A stretch of DNA of 64,000 nucleotides from Lithospermum erythrorhizon. Taxonomy: Eukaryota; Streptophyta; Magnoliopsida; Boraginales; Boraginaceae. Below are positions 36,193-46,517 of the stretch, in pieces (the first letter of the stretch is position 1; each line of letters begins with the position of its first letter). The stretch spans positions 20,681 through 84,680 of the forward strand of contig JADFUC010002099.1 of assembly GCA_019722365.1 (NCBI GenBank). The letters are read 5' to 3'. The notes below the pieces were generated by a model. It saw only the letters and a list, made by a program, of their open reading frames with translations, did not search any database and was not told the DNA's origin. The position numbers were made by a program, and so were the translations under genes.

Positions 36193-36490
36193 CTCAAGGG
36201 ACCATCACATCTTTATCTTCCATTTTCAATGAAGCTTTTCCATATGACGATAGATTTTGCCGACTGCTGCCATGTTTTCTCCATGTATATTTGCATCTTT
36301 ATTTGTCACTTGGGCTATTAATTGGTGCCATTTTGATAAATTAATTCAAATCAAATTAAGTCCAACCAATCGACAAAATTATCTACCCGTTAGTTGGTGC
36401 ATCAAGAATCGATTTTATGTGCTATTCGGGTTTCTTGATCCAAATAAAACTTTATTAATGATGAAAAGAAAATAGATAATTGCAGTATGA
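36193..36490. other. Short spacer between the Tat remnant and the WD40 gene
   Basis: AT-rich, with no gene. It contains the 3' flank of the minus-strand gene, including its AATAAA-type signal. Confidence 0.5.
36451..36456 (-). terminator. AATAAA polyadenylation signal for the WD40 gene
   Basis: TTTATT on the plus strand reads AATAAA on the minus strand, about 35 bases after the stop codon, within an A/T-rich stretch. Plant signals are loose, so this is the best candidate rather than a certainty. Confidence 0.5.
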
Positions 36491-37888
36491 CTAGCGAAAA
36501 TGGCCAACATGAATCTTCTTCTCTACCGATGAAGGTGATAAGACAGGATTCATGAAACTCCTCTCGAATCCAACCTTTGAATCCTTTGCGTCTGTTTGGT
36601 CATAGCTCATCCTTTTGTCTGGAGGAGAAACCTTAACCCTCCACACTTTGAATGTTTGATCCAAACTAGCACTATAAACTAACAAGCTGATCATGGTACC
36701 CCCTGTTTCCATTGAAGCAGCTAAGCATTTCACCGGCCCGTGGTGTCCATCAACGACTGCAAGATATGAATGACGAGAGTTCTCGTCTTCCCTCCTCCAT
36801 ATCCTTATAGTTGCATCCTCTGAGCCACTCAAGATCAAGTCTCGTATTGATACTAAGCAAAGAACTCCAAAATGATGTCCTTGTAGGAACCCCCCATGGT
36901 TGAACCTTCCTGACATTCTTTCCTTCTCCCAGAAATTTATTAACCCATCTGATGAGCCGGAATATAGGAAGCAATCGCTAGCGGTGACGCTCAATGCCAA
37001 AGCATTGACAGGGGATGGTTGGAACTGGAGAGTCATAGTGAGAAAATGTGAACTTTCTCCAAAGATCCTTCTCCATATTTTAATTGAACCATCAGAAGAA
37101 CACGTGAAAACATACCCATCTTCTTGGTTGATGAGTATTGCATTAACATGACCTTCATGAGCAACAAATGAATCCACACATTTCTTCTTTGTGACCTTCC
37201 ACACCTTTACTGTTTTATCTAATGAACCTGTGTATAGTAGCTTTTCTCTTTGGCTGTATGCTATACATGTTATGTAGTCTTTATGTTGATGGTTATTTTT
37301 TCTTGGGTAAAAAATAATCGCCTTTCTTTTAGGCAATGTCATTGTCTTCTTTGGTTGGAAGTTTTCTCTTAAAGATACATCCCATACACGAATCTTGAAA
37401 TCTCCATGAGTGGTGAATAACAACCTGCCGTGTGCAAAGATAGCACGAATATCTCCTACTATGGCCTTGATGTAACCCATTTCAATGCAATCTGGTTGTC
37501 TCCATGCCCGGATTCTACTGCTTTCTGATCCGGTGAAAATGAAGTCTTTTGAGATGGCTATCGAATGGATGGTACCTTCATTGCGGTGCATTGATGCTAC
37601 ACAATGGTAAAGAATAGATGGAGTTTGTGATTGTATTTGAGTTTGAGTTCGAGTATGATCTCCTTCTGGTGTTGATCTAGTTTCTCTAGCGGGTGATCGA
37701 GTCCACGGCGTTTTGGGGCTTGGTGGGCACCTGGGGTATGAAGTTCCAGATGCTGATGATGTGCCTTCAGAAGTTAAATTGGACTGAGATTCTCCATCTC
37801 CAAATGACAGGCTCGCAGCTAAACTTATGTCGTCTTCTCCTCCTCCTTCCTCATCGAATCCCCAGGAGTTATCTTCACCAAAATCCAT
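36491..37888 (-). CDS. JINGUBANG-like WD40 repeat protein, 465 aa, intronless
   Basis: One open frame of 465 codons starts at ATG 37888 in a favourable context (CCATGGATTTT). The N-terminus (residues 1-90) is acidic, then serine/proline-rich (PRCPPSPKTPWTRSPARE). Seven WD repeats follow, ending near residues 130 (RIRAWR), 169 (KIRVWD), 231 (TVKVWK), 273 (SIKIWR), 321 (LINFWE), 365 (TIRIWR) and 417 (TFKVWR), enough for a closed seven-blade propeller. The LVYSASLDQTFKVWRVKV end, the single exon and the length are typical of the plant JINGUBANG group. The Arabidopsis founder restrains pollen germination; other members are little studied, so the role here is inferred only at the level of a scaffold protein. 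No frame break or lost blade is seen. It is the only clearly functional gene in the window. Orthology to the founder rather than a paralogue is not shown. Confidence 0.93.
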   Translation of the reverse strand: MDFGEDNSWGFDEEGGGEDDISLAASLSFGDGESQSNLTSEGTSSASGTSYPRCPPSPKTPWTRSPARETRSTPEGDHTRTQTQIQSQTPSILYHCVASMHRNEGTIHSIAISKDFIFTGSESSRIRAWRQPDCIEMGYIKAIVGDIRAIFAHGRLLFTTHGDFKIRVWDVSLRENFQPKKTMTLPKRKAIIFYPRKNNHQHKDYITCIAYSQREKLLYTGSLDKTVKVWKVTKKKCVDSFVAHEGHVNAILINQEDGYVFTCSSDGSIKIWRRIFGESSHFLTMTLQFQPSPVNALALSVTASDCFLYSGSSDGLINFWEKERMSGRFNHGGFLQGHHFGVLCLVSIRDLILSGSEDATIRIWRREDENSRHSYLAVVDGHHGPVKCLAASMETGGTMISLLVYSASLDQTFKVWRVKVSPPDKRMSYDQTDAKDSKVGFERSFMNPVLSPSSVEKKIHVGHFR

Positions 37889-37940
37889 GGTGAATTAAAC
37901 ACAAAGCTCTAATGAATTATATGACTAGGCTTTGAAGGTT

Positions 37941-37952
37941 GTATATATTTAT
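37941..37952 (-). promoter_or_regulatory. TATA-like element upstream of the WD40 gene
   Basis: The minus strand reads ATAAATATATAC about 55-65 bases before the ATG, followed by AACCTTCAAAGCC. If used, the 5' leader would be only about 25-35 bases long. The next 480 bases upstream hold no other gene, and the hAT-like and LTR insertions begin near 38410. Confidence 0.45.
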
Positions 37953-38409
37953 GCAATTTGGTTCTTGAAAGCAGAATTGGCACCAGAGAATATGAGGCAA
38001 ATTGCTAGCTTTTGAGTACCATGCACTTATATACACTAAAATGGTATAAAGTTCCACTTCATTGTCATACAGTTGGGAAGGTGTGTTAATTAGCCATGTT
38101 CTTGTAGCAATGTTACATTTCTGTCCATTAAAGTTTGAATTAGTTGGTGTCTGGGTGAGCACTAACTAAATCAAACCGACGACAAAGCTAAGCAATGGAC
38201 ATATAATGAGTTGCATTACTAATTGTCACATTATTTACAGCTCATATATTTATAACTTGCATGGTTAACATTAAAGGCTAATGAGTACAACCCGTAAACC
38301 TTCATGAATATTTTTAAGCCATTAACTTATTTCAACAACTACCCCGAACCTCACCCACCTCCGCTATTTCATGTTTTACCCCCGGTCAGTAGCTCTGTAA
38401 TACTGTGAG
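37953..38409. other. Probable upstream region of the WD40 gene
   Basis: AT-rich, apparently non-repetitive DNA between the TATA-like site and the first repeat. No open frame with support. It is the only flank of the gene not occupied by recognisable transposon sequence. Confidence 0.45.
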
Positions 38410-38447
38410 TAGTGTTGTTGATGAGCCGGAAAACTCAAAGGTCACCC

Positions 38448-40454
38448 TGTAATGCAAAGAAGAATTTTTATTATTTATGATAGGGGTACAAAATAAAAGC
38501 GATGTAGGAGAAAATTCGCCGATATCTGAGTTTTATGTCGAATCGAAGAGGTTCATTGTCAAGCGTTCTTGACGATTTGAGATATGCAGGCTTTGACTTG
38601 ATTTGATTTGGGTCTTGACTTGGCTTGATTTGATTTGATTTGATCTTGAGTTTGAGTTTGGCTTGAGCATGACTTGATTTGATTTGGATAGGAGCTTGAG
38701 CTAGACTTGAGCTTGAGTTTGATTTGATTTGGATTTGGATAGAAGCTGCAGGCGAGCCCCGGATAGATGTCTTGAATGTGATGGACTCGAGGCCAGTGCG
38801 GACCTTGGATATGGCCGAGCCGAGGAGCCTTAACAGCGTATTCGGTGTTATGCGTATGGACTTGATCTTAATCTCCGGTCTATGTCGAGACTTGATAGAA
38901 CTTTCTCTTGCAAACATTTGCGACATAAGAGACTACTTTGGACACACCGTTGGTGGGACTTAAATGGCTAGATAGAATTCTACGGCCTTGATTAAGGACT
39001 TTGGGATTTGGTCGCCGTCCTTTTTTTGGTGGGACTATGTGGCTTGAGAGGCCTCTTGTCTTTGATAGAACTTAGTGCCTTGATATGACACTTGATTTGG
39101 GATAGGACTCCGAGCTTCGAGCTGTATGGAGTGATAGCAAACAAGTGTTAAAAGCGGCGTTGCTTCTTCTGAAGTACTCACAGCGGCATAGCGACATTTG
39201 TTGTAGAGTGGGACTTGAGGATATGACCCACGTGGGACTTAGTGAGATTTGGCCTCACTTGGGACTTAGTGAGATTTGACCTCACTTGGGACTTGAGTGG
39301 TTAGCCTCATGATTTAAGCTTTTGAGATTACGTCCTTGAGAACTGGCTACAACCCGACTTTCAGCGAGGCACAACCTTGTTGTGAAGTGATGTCGGTATG
39401 AGGTGAAGCGTTTCAACCTTGTTGATGTCTTGATCGACTAGCCAGGGGACAGTACCGTGTTTCACGCCTAGAATCGGATATAAGGGTAGGCCTTCCGGTT
39501 TATCCTATATCACGAAGTTTGACTAGTCAAACATGAAATTTATCGGTGTTCGTCCAAGTTTTGAATAATCGGGCTATGGCTTAATCTTTGAATATTAAGC
39601 GTTCTTGGGGAGCAACCGTCGATTCTCATCGGTTTTGCTTCAAACTTGAAGGATTGTGCGTTTGTGCAATAATCCTTGATTTGGCGCCTAATGTACGCAG
39701 GAGGTATTTCCAAGCCACCACGTGGTGTGTTTCTACTAACGGTCTTCAAGATTTAACTTAGAAATTTGAAGGAAACATTCTCACGTATTTTCTCAGGGGT
39801 TTTGTGTGTATTTTTTATTGGAATTCTTGATGAATTGTTGATGAATGTGGATGATTAATTTCGGCCAAAATGGGAGGTATTTATAGGTTTCTAGGCCTCA
39901 AATGCTTATACGATTGGCGGTTTGATTCAGTGGATGCTTGATCTTGACCGTGAATTTTGAGGCAAGATCTGGACCGTCGGATAATTGGAATTTTCTTGGT
40001 GGCCAAGTAACAATTATATGCGCCTCTTTGAGATGAAAAAGGTTCAGGTTCTTTTAGGTCAGCATTTCATGTGACCCCGAACATTTTGGAGCATGATTAC
40101 GCACCATATGACACGGAGTGTTGATATTGAACCATATAACTTGTGGAGCCTTGATTTTTGAAACACAAAAACTTGCGGAGTGTTCATTTTAAATCACAGT
40201 GGTTTATAGATTCTTCATTTAGAACCCTGAGGCCTTGAGCGTCGTTCGTGAGTGTGATCAATAAAATTAGGGTTATCGAGCCCTAATTTTATCAAGCATT
40301 AATGGTGTTTTCGGGGCAGCTATTTCGAGTTCAAACTTGGAAGCAATCGAGAACCTGTCGGCCACGTGGCATTCTTTAGTGGTTCGACCCTTAATTAACT
40401 TGATTAATTTGTCTTAATCAATTTAATTATTTCTTGATAAATTTTCGATGTCTG
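38448..40454 (-). repeat. 3' LTR of the 38448 element
   Basis: About 2.0 kb, ending on the minus strand in TTGCATTACA. It contains the minus-strand TATA box and a downstream ACACAAAACCCCTGAG leader. Plus-strand GACTTGATTTG words near 38600-38730 and repeats of ACTTGGGACTT near 39230-39295 are internal low-complexity parts. The polypurine tract at 40457-40466 fixes its inner edge. Confidence 0.65.
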
Positions 40455-42999
40455 AATTTCCCCACCAGACCTAATCTGATATTCATTCTCGACACGTGTT
40501 GGTTTTTTGATGGGTCTTTATTTTCAACACGTGCTGCTCCTTTTATGGATGGCATCCGGTCTCTTGTTTGACTTGTTGGATGAGTAGTTGGATATTGGAC
40601 CTATTTCAATATGAACTTAATGCATGCTGCTCGGTTATGACTTATACTCTGCGGGAGTGCAGGGGATTTGCGATTAACATTCGGACTTCTTGCGAACTTT
40701 GCGTTTAAAGGCTTACGGTCTAAGTTATCATCCATGTCATTTAGTGACTTTGAAGGATGATGACTTATTTCTGAGAATATTACGTGGATCACGTGATCAC
40801 AGCTCCTGAAGTCGACTCACAGTCGTTTGGAAGGACTTGTAGGATAGTTGACTTTTGTTAGCATTTGTTGTGACATGATTTGTATGTCACGATCCTTAAC
40901 TAAGTCTTTGGTATGAGGATTGACTTGGTGAAGACTTAATTTATGTGGGATTTAGTGCCAACACGTGTTGGGATCTCATTTAATTCTCACTTTCCCAGAG
41001 ATTTAAATTATTTGAGGGTTTTGTGTTAACATGAATTTAGTACATGTTAAAACCCATTAGAGGATTTAATAGGAATTAATTTGTTTGGGATTTGATTTTA
41101 ACATAAATTTAGTACATGTTAAGATCCCTTTTTAATTCTCGATCTATAGAGGATTTAATGAGAATTTACTTGGCTGGGATTTAATGTTAACATGAATTTA
41201 GTACATGTTAGGATCCCATTTAATTTTCGATCCATATAGAATTTAATGAGAATTAATTTTCTAGAGCCTTTACTACTAACATATTACATCATATGTTAGT
41301 ACTCTAGATTTATTGCATTTATGTTATCGAGAATCCTCGAGATTTAAGCAGATTAATATTTTCAATTTTAACATGAATTTAAGTGATGTTTAAATATTTA
41401 AAATAATTAATCTTAACTTAGCATTAGTTTCGAGTGGTATTTTAATTTGAGGATTAATTTAAAATTAAGCTCTATTTTTTCAGGTAGGTATCGGTTTATT
41501 TGGTTAACAGATAAATATTTGGGATAAATTTTCATGGGAAAATTTCGCCGTCAATTAATATATTTTTGGAATTTTAGACCACTTTCGTGTGGTGAAGGTG
41601 TTCATTGCCTCAATTTTTTCGAACCACGAGCTTTCTTGTCCACAAGAACCAAGCATCGGGTTTTAGACTTGAATTACTGCTTGAAGCTGTCTATTTAAAC
41701 ATGAGATGAGACCAAAAAATCAAATTTTCATAAATGCTTACTCCCACGGCGTACTTGACTCTCCCAAAGGTGAATAGGGATTTTCGTCTTCTTTTCTTGC
41801 ACAACTTGATACACTTTGATATTTTTATATGATTACGTCACCATATTAACATCTCTTCACGTGTTTTTACAAGATTAAAGGCGAAATTTGCGTGAAGTCC
41901 TGACTTTTTTGTAGAATCTTGGAATTTCATCAATAAAGTTAATAACTTTCTCATACTTTAATTGCTTGATTGTGTACTTTTGTTATGCTTGTGATCACCA
42001 ATTGCTTCCATGTACTAGTCTTGATGATAAAAATCTGATTTTTAATCCTGTTGTATTATGAAAGTATAGAAATAATTTTCGCGAGAAAACGATTTTAGTT
42101 GATTGTATTTATTTTCCTTTATGCGCCCATAACATCCATCGCTTATACATTTTGAGATTTCTTTATATATCTATTAAGCTTGTTGCGAGTCGGTCATTTT
42201 GATAGGTAGAAGCTCTTGTGTTCATTACGAAAGTCGAGATATGAGTCCTTGAAGTTTTGAGCTTTTGAGGGTTCGGACTCGGTGCTTGTTTGCGGCTTTG
42301 AATTGTTTCTCCTGTAGCTCGAAACTCCGATTGGGGTGATTCAAATTTTCCGTGTTAGATCTCTGAGTCCGGTTCGCTTATTTGTTCCATAGATTTTATG
42401 GATAGCGTAAGACTTCCGTTTTGTGATGACATCTTTGATTTTTGGCCCACGTTGTTTGCTTTTAACGCTTCATAGATTTGAAAGCCACCTTGTTTCGTGT
42501 GCCACCTTCGCATAGCGTAGGAGTTGGAACTTGCATGTAGAATTGACTTTAGCAACATTCCTTTCCCTCTTTTACTGCTGCTTACTTGCTTTATTTCTTC
42601 TTGTTTATGACTTGAGCACATTGTGAGTTGAGCACAATGACTTAGGATGATGACGTGTGCTCTTATCGTCACATGCTCCTTTGCCTTTGGTCATAGCTCA
42701 TGTAGGTTGGTAGTATGCATATCCCGATGCCCCGATGCCCCGATGCCTTTGGTCTGAGAAATCATGAGGTTTAGTGGTATTGAGTGGTGAAAGCGTTCTT
42801 GCTCGGCTATGATAACTTGCTCTTAGAATTACTCTATTTCGGTTTTTGATCATGTCTCGGTGACTCGCTTTCTTTGAGGGGCGTTGATGCGCAGAAGCGT
42901 TCGTACTTGCTTTTCCAACCATCTTGTTTGATGTTTTCTTTGACTCTCAACTTTTTCTTGATTTGATTGATAGTGCGAGTAACTCATGAGTTGGGGATG

Positions 43000-45044
43000 G
43001 TCATTTCATCTCATTGATTACTCTTGTGATTTTGGTGCTTCGCCGTGGAGGAGAGGGTGTAGCCCTTGAAGCTACGTAGTCTTTGGGATTTGTGCTTATC
43101 TTTCTTTGAAGTGTGGGATGCATCACATTGCACTCTTTATGGTTTGATTTATCTTGATTTTCTTGTGCTTTGTGCTTTGCCTCTAGTGCTTTCGTCGTCA
43201 TACAGTTTCTTTGTTCTTTTATTTCTTTTGTCCTGTGATCGCTGGCTAGTTAAATCCATAGTCCGCTGAGTGAGATCTCTGCTGATTGCATGGCTTGGAG
43301 CATCTTTGCTTGTTGGTATATAGGGGACCTTGGCATTAAGTCATGCACTTGGTGTAGGCTATCGCGGTCTTGATTTGACTTTGTCTTACCATGTCTTGTT
43401 GCTCCCATTTATTTGCGTTTGTCCCCAGCGTCATGACTGACTTGACCTTGGTCACAGATCGAGGGTTTTAGTGTGTTCCTTGTATACGGTTGGTGCAATG
43501 TTGGAGCCTTCACGTGTTGTCCGCTAGCAGGGGTGCAGCTCCACGCCGGAAGCTTTAACATCTTAACTACGAAGGTTTACTTTGTTGGTGTAGTCTTGTA
43601 TGCTGATACCATGGGCAAACTAATAATCTTTTCGAGGGCTTAACAGTTTGATCTTAAGGTGGTTAGCCTGATTTGCTAATTCGGTATATTGTACATCCCT
43701 ATGGCTCTTCGGAGCTCGTTAGATGTTGTGGATATGTCTCGACCAGCTTTAGAGGCTAGTGGTCAAGATGTCCTTGTCCGGCTTTAGAGGCGTATTGGAC
43801 AAGTTATATTCTGGCGGCCTTAAGCGGCTTAGTATTCGAGAATAATAATGTCGGCTTTAGAGGCTTGGACATGATGAGATATGTTCTGGCTGGCCTAAAA
43901 CGGCTTAGTAGTTAGAATAACCATGTCCGGCTTTGGGCTTGTTGGACATAGTTTTTGTATGTTCTTGGCCCGGCATAGCGGCTTAGTAGTGGGGCGGTCT
44001 CTGATACATGTGGATATTCGTACGTTGAATATGTAGAGGCCTTGAGAGTTTGTGTGCTTCAGGTAGAAGGATCCTCAAATTTCATGAAAGGATGTATTTC
44101 TTCTTGAACCTGGACAACTCTACAGGGAATCTTCTGATGCATTGCTTGTATCGAACACCCTTACACTATTGGGACCCTTAGTCTACGAGTTTAGAGATAA
44201 ATGTTGGGATGCAAGGTTGAGCCGTCTCCTGCTTAGTGTATCTACCTCGTGAGGTGCCGGACTCAGTTCTGGCCTCATATGTTACTCAAGTAGGGTAGAC
44301 ACTTCATTCATCCGCTTAGTCGACGGAGTGTATGGAGTGTAGTAAGTTAAAACTACGTTGCTTTGTCTATCTTAAATCATGACTTGCATCCCCAAGGTTC
44401 AAAGAGTTTTAACCGTATTCTTGAACCTATTCGAAGATTGAAATCTAGAACTTCTCTTCATCGTCACTTGGATCCGCAGTAGTTTGCTCGTGGATGTATT
44501 TGTATATCGGGCGCCTGGTTTCTTAAGAATTCATCGAGATGCGTCTTGTTTGGGTAGTGCGTGAGTGATACGATATGGTCAGCTCGAGGCGCATGCTCGT
44601 TGGATCTCGGTTCTACCTCTGAAGGAGTATCCATGCTTGAGGTGGGTGTCTTTGAATTTTAAAAGCTTCACGTAATCGTTTACGCGTCTTTTCTTCTTGA
44701 TATGCACATAGCCATCCTTCTTACTAATATACATGGGAGTATCCGTAAGTGGTTTATAGATTCTTGAGGCCACAATTTTATCCTGCGTTTAATCTTGAGG
44801 CATTTCTCGGATCCTGTTCGAGTTCAAACTTAGGGTTAATTAATGTAGAAATCCTTATTCTTTGACTTGATAACTCCGGGGCTTGATTCTGGGAACCATT
44901 CATCCGAGAGTTTGATTTGAATTTAGGGTTTACTCGAGAACCACTAATTAATACGTGGCGTTATTTAGTAGTTCAGGCCCTTAATTAGCAGTTAATTCAT
45001 CTTAATCAATTTAATTATTTGTTGATAAATTTTCGATGTCTACA
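43000..45044 (-). repeat. 5' LTR of the 38448 element, diverged, left edge uncertain
   Basis: The right 700 bases match the other LTR in order: TGTATGGAGTG (44330 / 39123), TAGATTCTTGAGGCC (44757 / 40207), ACGTGGCG (44954 / 40362) and the terminal TTCGATGTCT block. The left part is not clearly alignable by eye, so the start is a guess from LTR length. Confidence 0.45.
43767..43995. repeat. About 76-bp tandem repeat, three units
   Basis: Units starting near 43767, 43846 and 43921 each contain TGTCCGGCTTTAGAGGC (or close), a TGGACA word, TTCTGGC and CGGCTTAGTA. They lie inside the 38448 element. Confidence 0.65.
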
Positions 45045-45049
45045 CACCC

Positions 45050-45591
45050 GGAATCCAGATTGAAAAAATCGGTACAAGAATCACGAAGACTATCGGTGCA
45101 AATATTTTGCGATCGTGCGGTGCGTCAGGGTGGGTAGATAATGTAGCAGTTGAGGTGATATCCAGATCCATAAAAATAAATTTGGACCGAACTCAATGCC
45201 CACCGAAGAGTTCGACCGAAAAATCGTTTCCGAGTATCCACTCGAAAAGCCGTTGGACCGGTACATGTCAAAATGTTTTGCTTTCGATTATGACACGCTC
45301 CGATGCAGGTACGCTCGATATTAGCAGCGGTGATTCCTTTGCGATGGTTTGTCGTGATTAAAGTGTAATCAACATCTTTGATGAATAAAGTCTTACAAAT
45401 GAGAGACTAAATCATCTATTACACATTTAATATTATGACGAGCATCATATTTATGTTTATAAATTGATTTTAAATTGTTTACAATACACAAAAAAGAAAA
45501 ATTTGGTTGCAAGATTTGAACAAAAGACCTTCTAAAAGTTAGTCAAAGAGTTAACCATTTAATCAACTTTTTATGAAGGGTATTCATGTGA
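45050..45591. other. Spacer, no gene called
   Basis: An 84-codon plus-strand frame at 45107-45361 shows no motif and ends in AT-rich DNA. The left part is the continuation of the sequence interrupted by the 38448 element. Confidence 0.4.
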
Positions 45592-45596
45592 ATACC

Positions 45597-46158
45597 TGAT
45601 AATCCCACAAGTAATGGGCTAGTCCAAAACCAGTCCAAGGAGACTGGGCACATCAGTAAATGGGTCAGGCTAGTGGAAGACCACCGAATAAATGGTCTAG
45701 GCCATGAAGATGGTATGAGGCGAAGCCCTTACGCAAAAGGGCCGAACCACCCAGCTCGGTTCATGAAGAAGGAATCTGTTAGAGTATAAACGGTAATAAG
45801 AGCTCAATTAAGGAGGCTATTATGAGGAGTATTGAATACCATAATTACTTCATCCCTTAATGAGCAGGAAGCCATTATCATCAGATAATAATGGAGTCAT
45901 CAAGGCTCGACCAAGTAACGGTCTAAGCCATTATAAAAGGTAAACCTTGAAGACAAATCAAGTAAGTTCACTTTGATAACGAAACTCCATTTTATAGAAA
46001 CTAAACTCTCTCGATCTCTTACTGACTTGATTGTCGGAGTGTTTCTCCGGAAAACCGGTCTTTGTTTTGCAAGCATTTCCATTTGGATCAAAACGTATCG
46101 AAGTTCAAATTGGAAGACTTGTCATCTGGTCCACTACCGAAACCGGACCAGGTAATCA
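45597..46158 (+). mobile_element. Solo gypsy LTR with ATACC target duplication
   Basis: The segment starts TGATAATCCC and ends GGTAATCA, and the bases ATACC stand on both sides (45592-45596 and 46159-46163). A TATA box, TTATAAAAGG (45931-45940), is followed by CTTGATTGTCGGAGTGT and CTCCGGAAAACCGG near 46030, the layout typical of Tat/Athila-type gypsy LTRs. No internal sequence adjoins, so it is a solo LTR left by recombination between two LTRs. Its 562-base length is short for the group but not unusual. Confidence 0.8.
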
Positions 46159-46163
46159 ATACC

Positions 46164-46517
46164 CTACCATTAATGTAGGTCCATCCCTGAATATAATGAT
46201 CTTATGTAAAACACTATTATAGGCACAATTAGAAGCCCAAAAAAAGGCATGGATCATGTGCTTATGTTTTCTATGTCCTTTATGTTCTCTATGTGCTTAA
46301 GTTTTGAAATGTTGACTCATCGAACATCGGAGTTAGTCAGGGTTGATCGAGAGTTGAACACCATTGACCGGGACAAGCGACTTCTTCCATCCTCCATCGT
46401 TTTCATTATCTTCACTTCTTTTACCAATCCATGCCTTGCATAAGAAGAAAAGCGCAAAGGGATCTAGTTTTTTAATTAACCTAACAATTATTTGCTTCCA
46501 TACTATAAGAGATAGCT
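46164..46517. other. Spacer, no gene seen
   Basis: Contains short overlapping frames with no motif. A small TATGTTTTCTATG / TATGTTCTCTATG repeat occurs near 46263-46292. Confidence 0.4.

Larger units (their letters stand above)
29440..36240 (+). mobile_element. Tat-lineage Ty3/gypsy retrotransposon, 3'-truncated
   Basis: The order is leader, gag, reverse transcriptase, RNase H, a second RNase H-like domain, integrase, then a repeat-rich 3' region with a long antisense ORF. The second RNase H between the pol RNase H and integrase is diagnostic of the plant Tat/Ogre group. A leader block (TTCGCTAAAGGAAAAGCCAT) occurs at both 29788 and 36002, so gag-leader sequence is present again at the far end. 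No 3' LTR was found before the WD40 gene. Coding is interrupted by several stops and frameshifts, so it is not autonomous. Confidence 0.8.
38448..45044 (-). mobile_element. Non-autonomous LTR retroelement with CACCC target duplication
   Basis: The element runs from TGTAATGCAAAG to TCGATGTCTACA and is flanked on both sides by CACCC (38443-38447 and 45045-45049). Minus orientation is supported by a TATA box (CCTATAAATACC on the minus strand, plus position about 39883-39896) and by GGTGGGGAAA next to the left LTR (plus 40457-40466), a polypurine tract. TTGATAAATTTTCGATGTCT occurs at 40433 and 45022, marking the outer start of each LTR on the minus strand. No gag or pol motif was found in about 6.6 kb; minus-strand frames of 105 and 74 codons at 42355 and 42698 are unrecognised. 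It landed in hAT-like sequence (TAGTGTTGTTGATGAGCC at 38410). Confidence 0.75.

Noticed and set aside
45107..45361. 84-codon plus-strand ORF in the spacer
   Set aside because: No motif, no start context or neighbouring signals, and similar-length frames occur by chance throughout the window.
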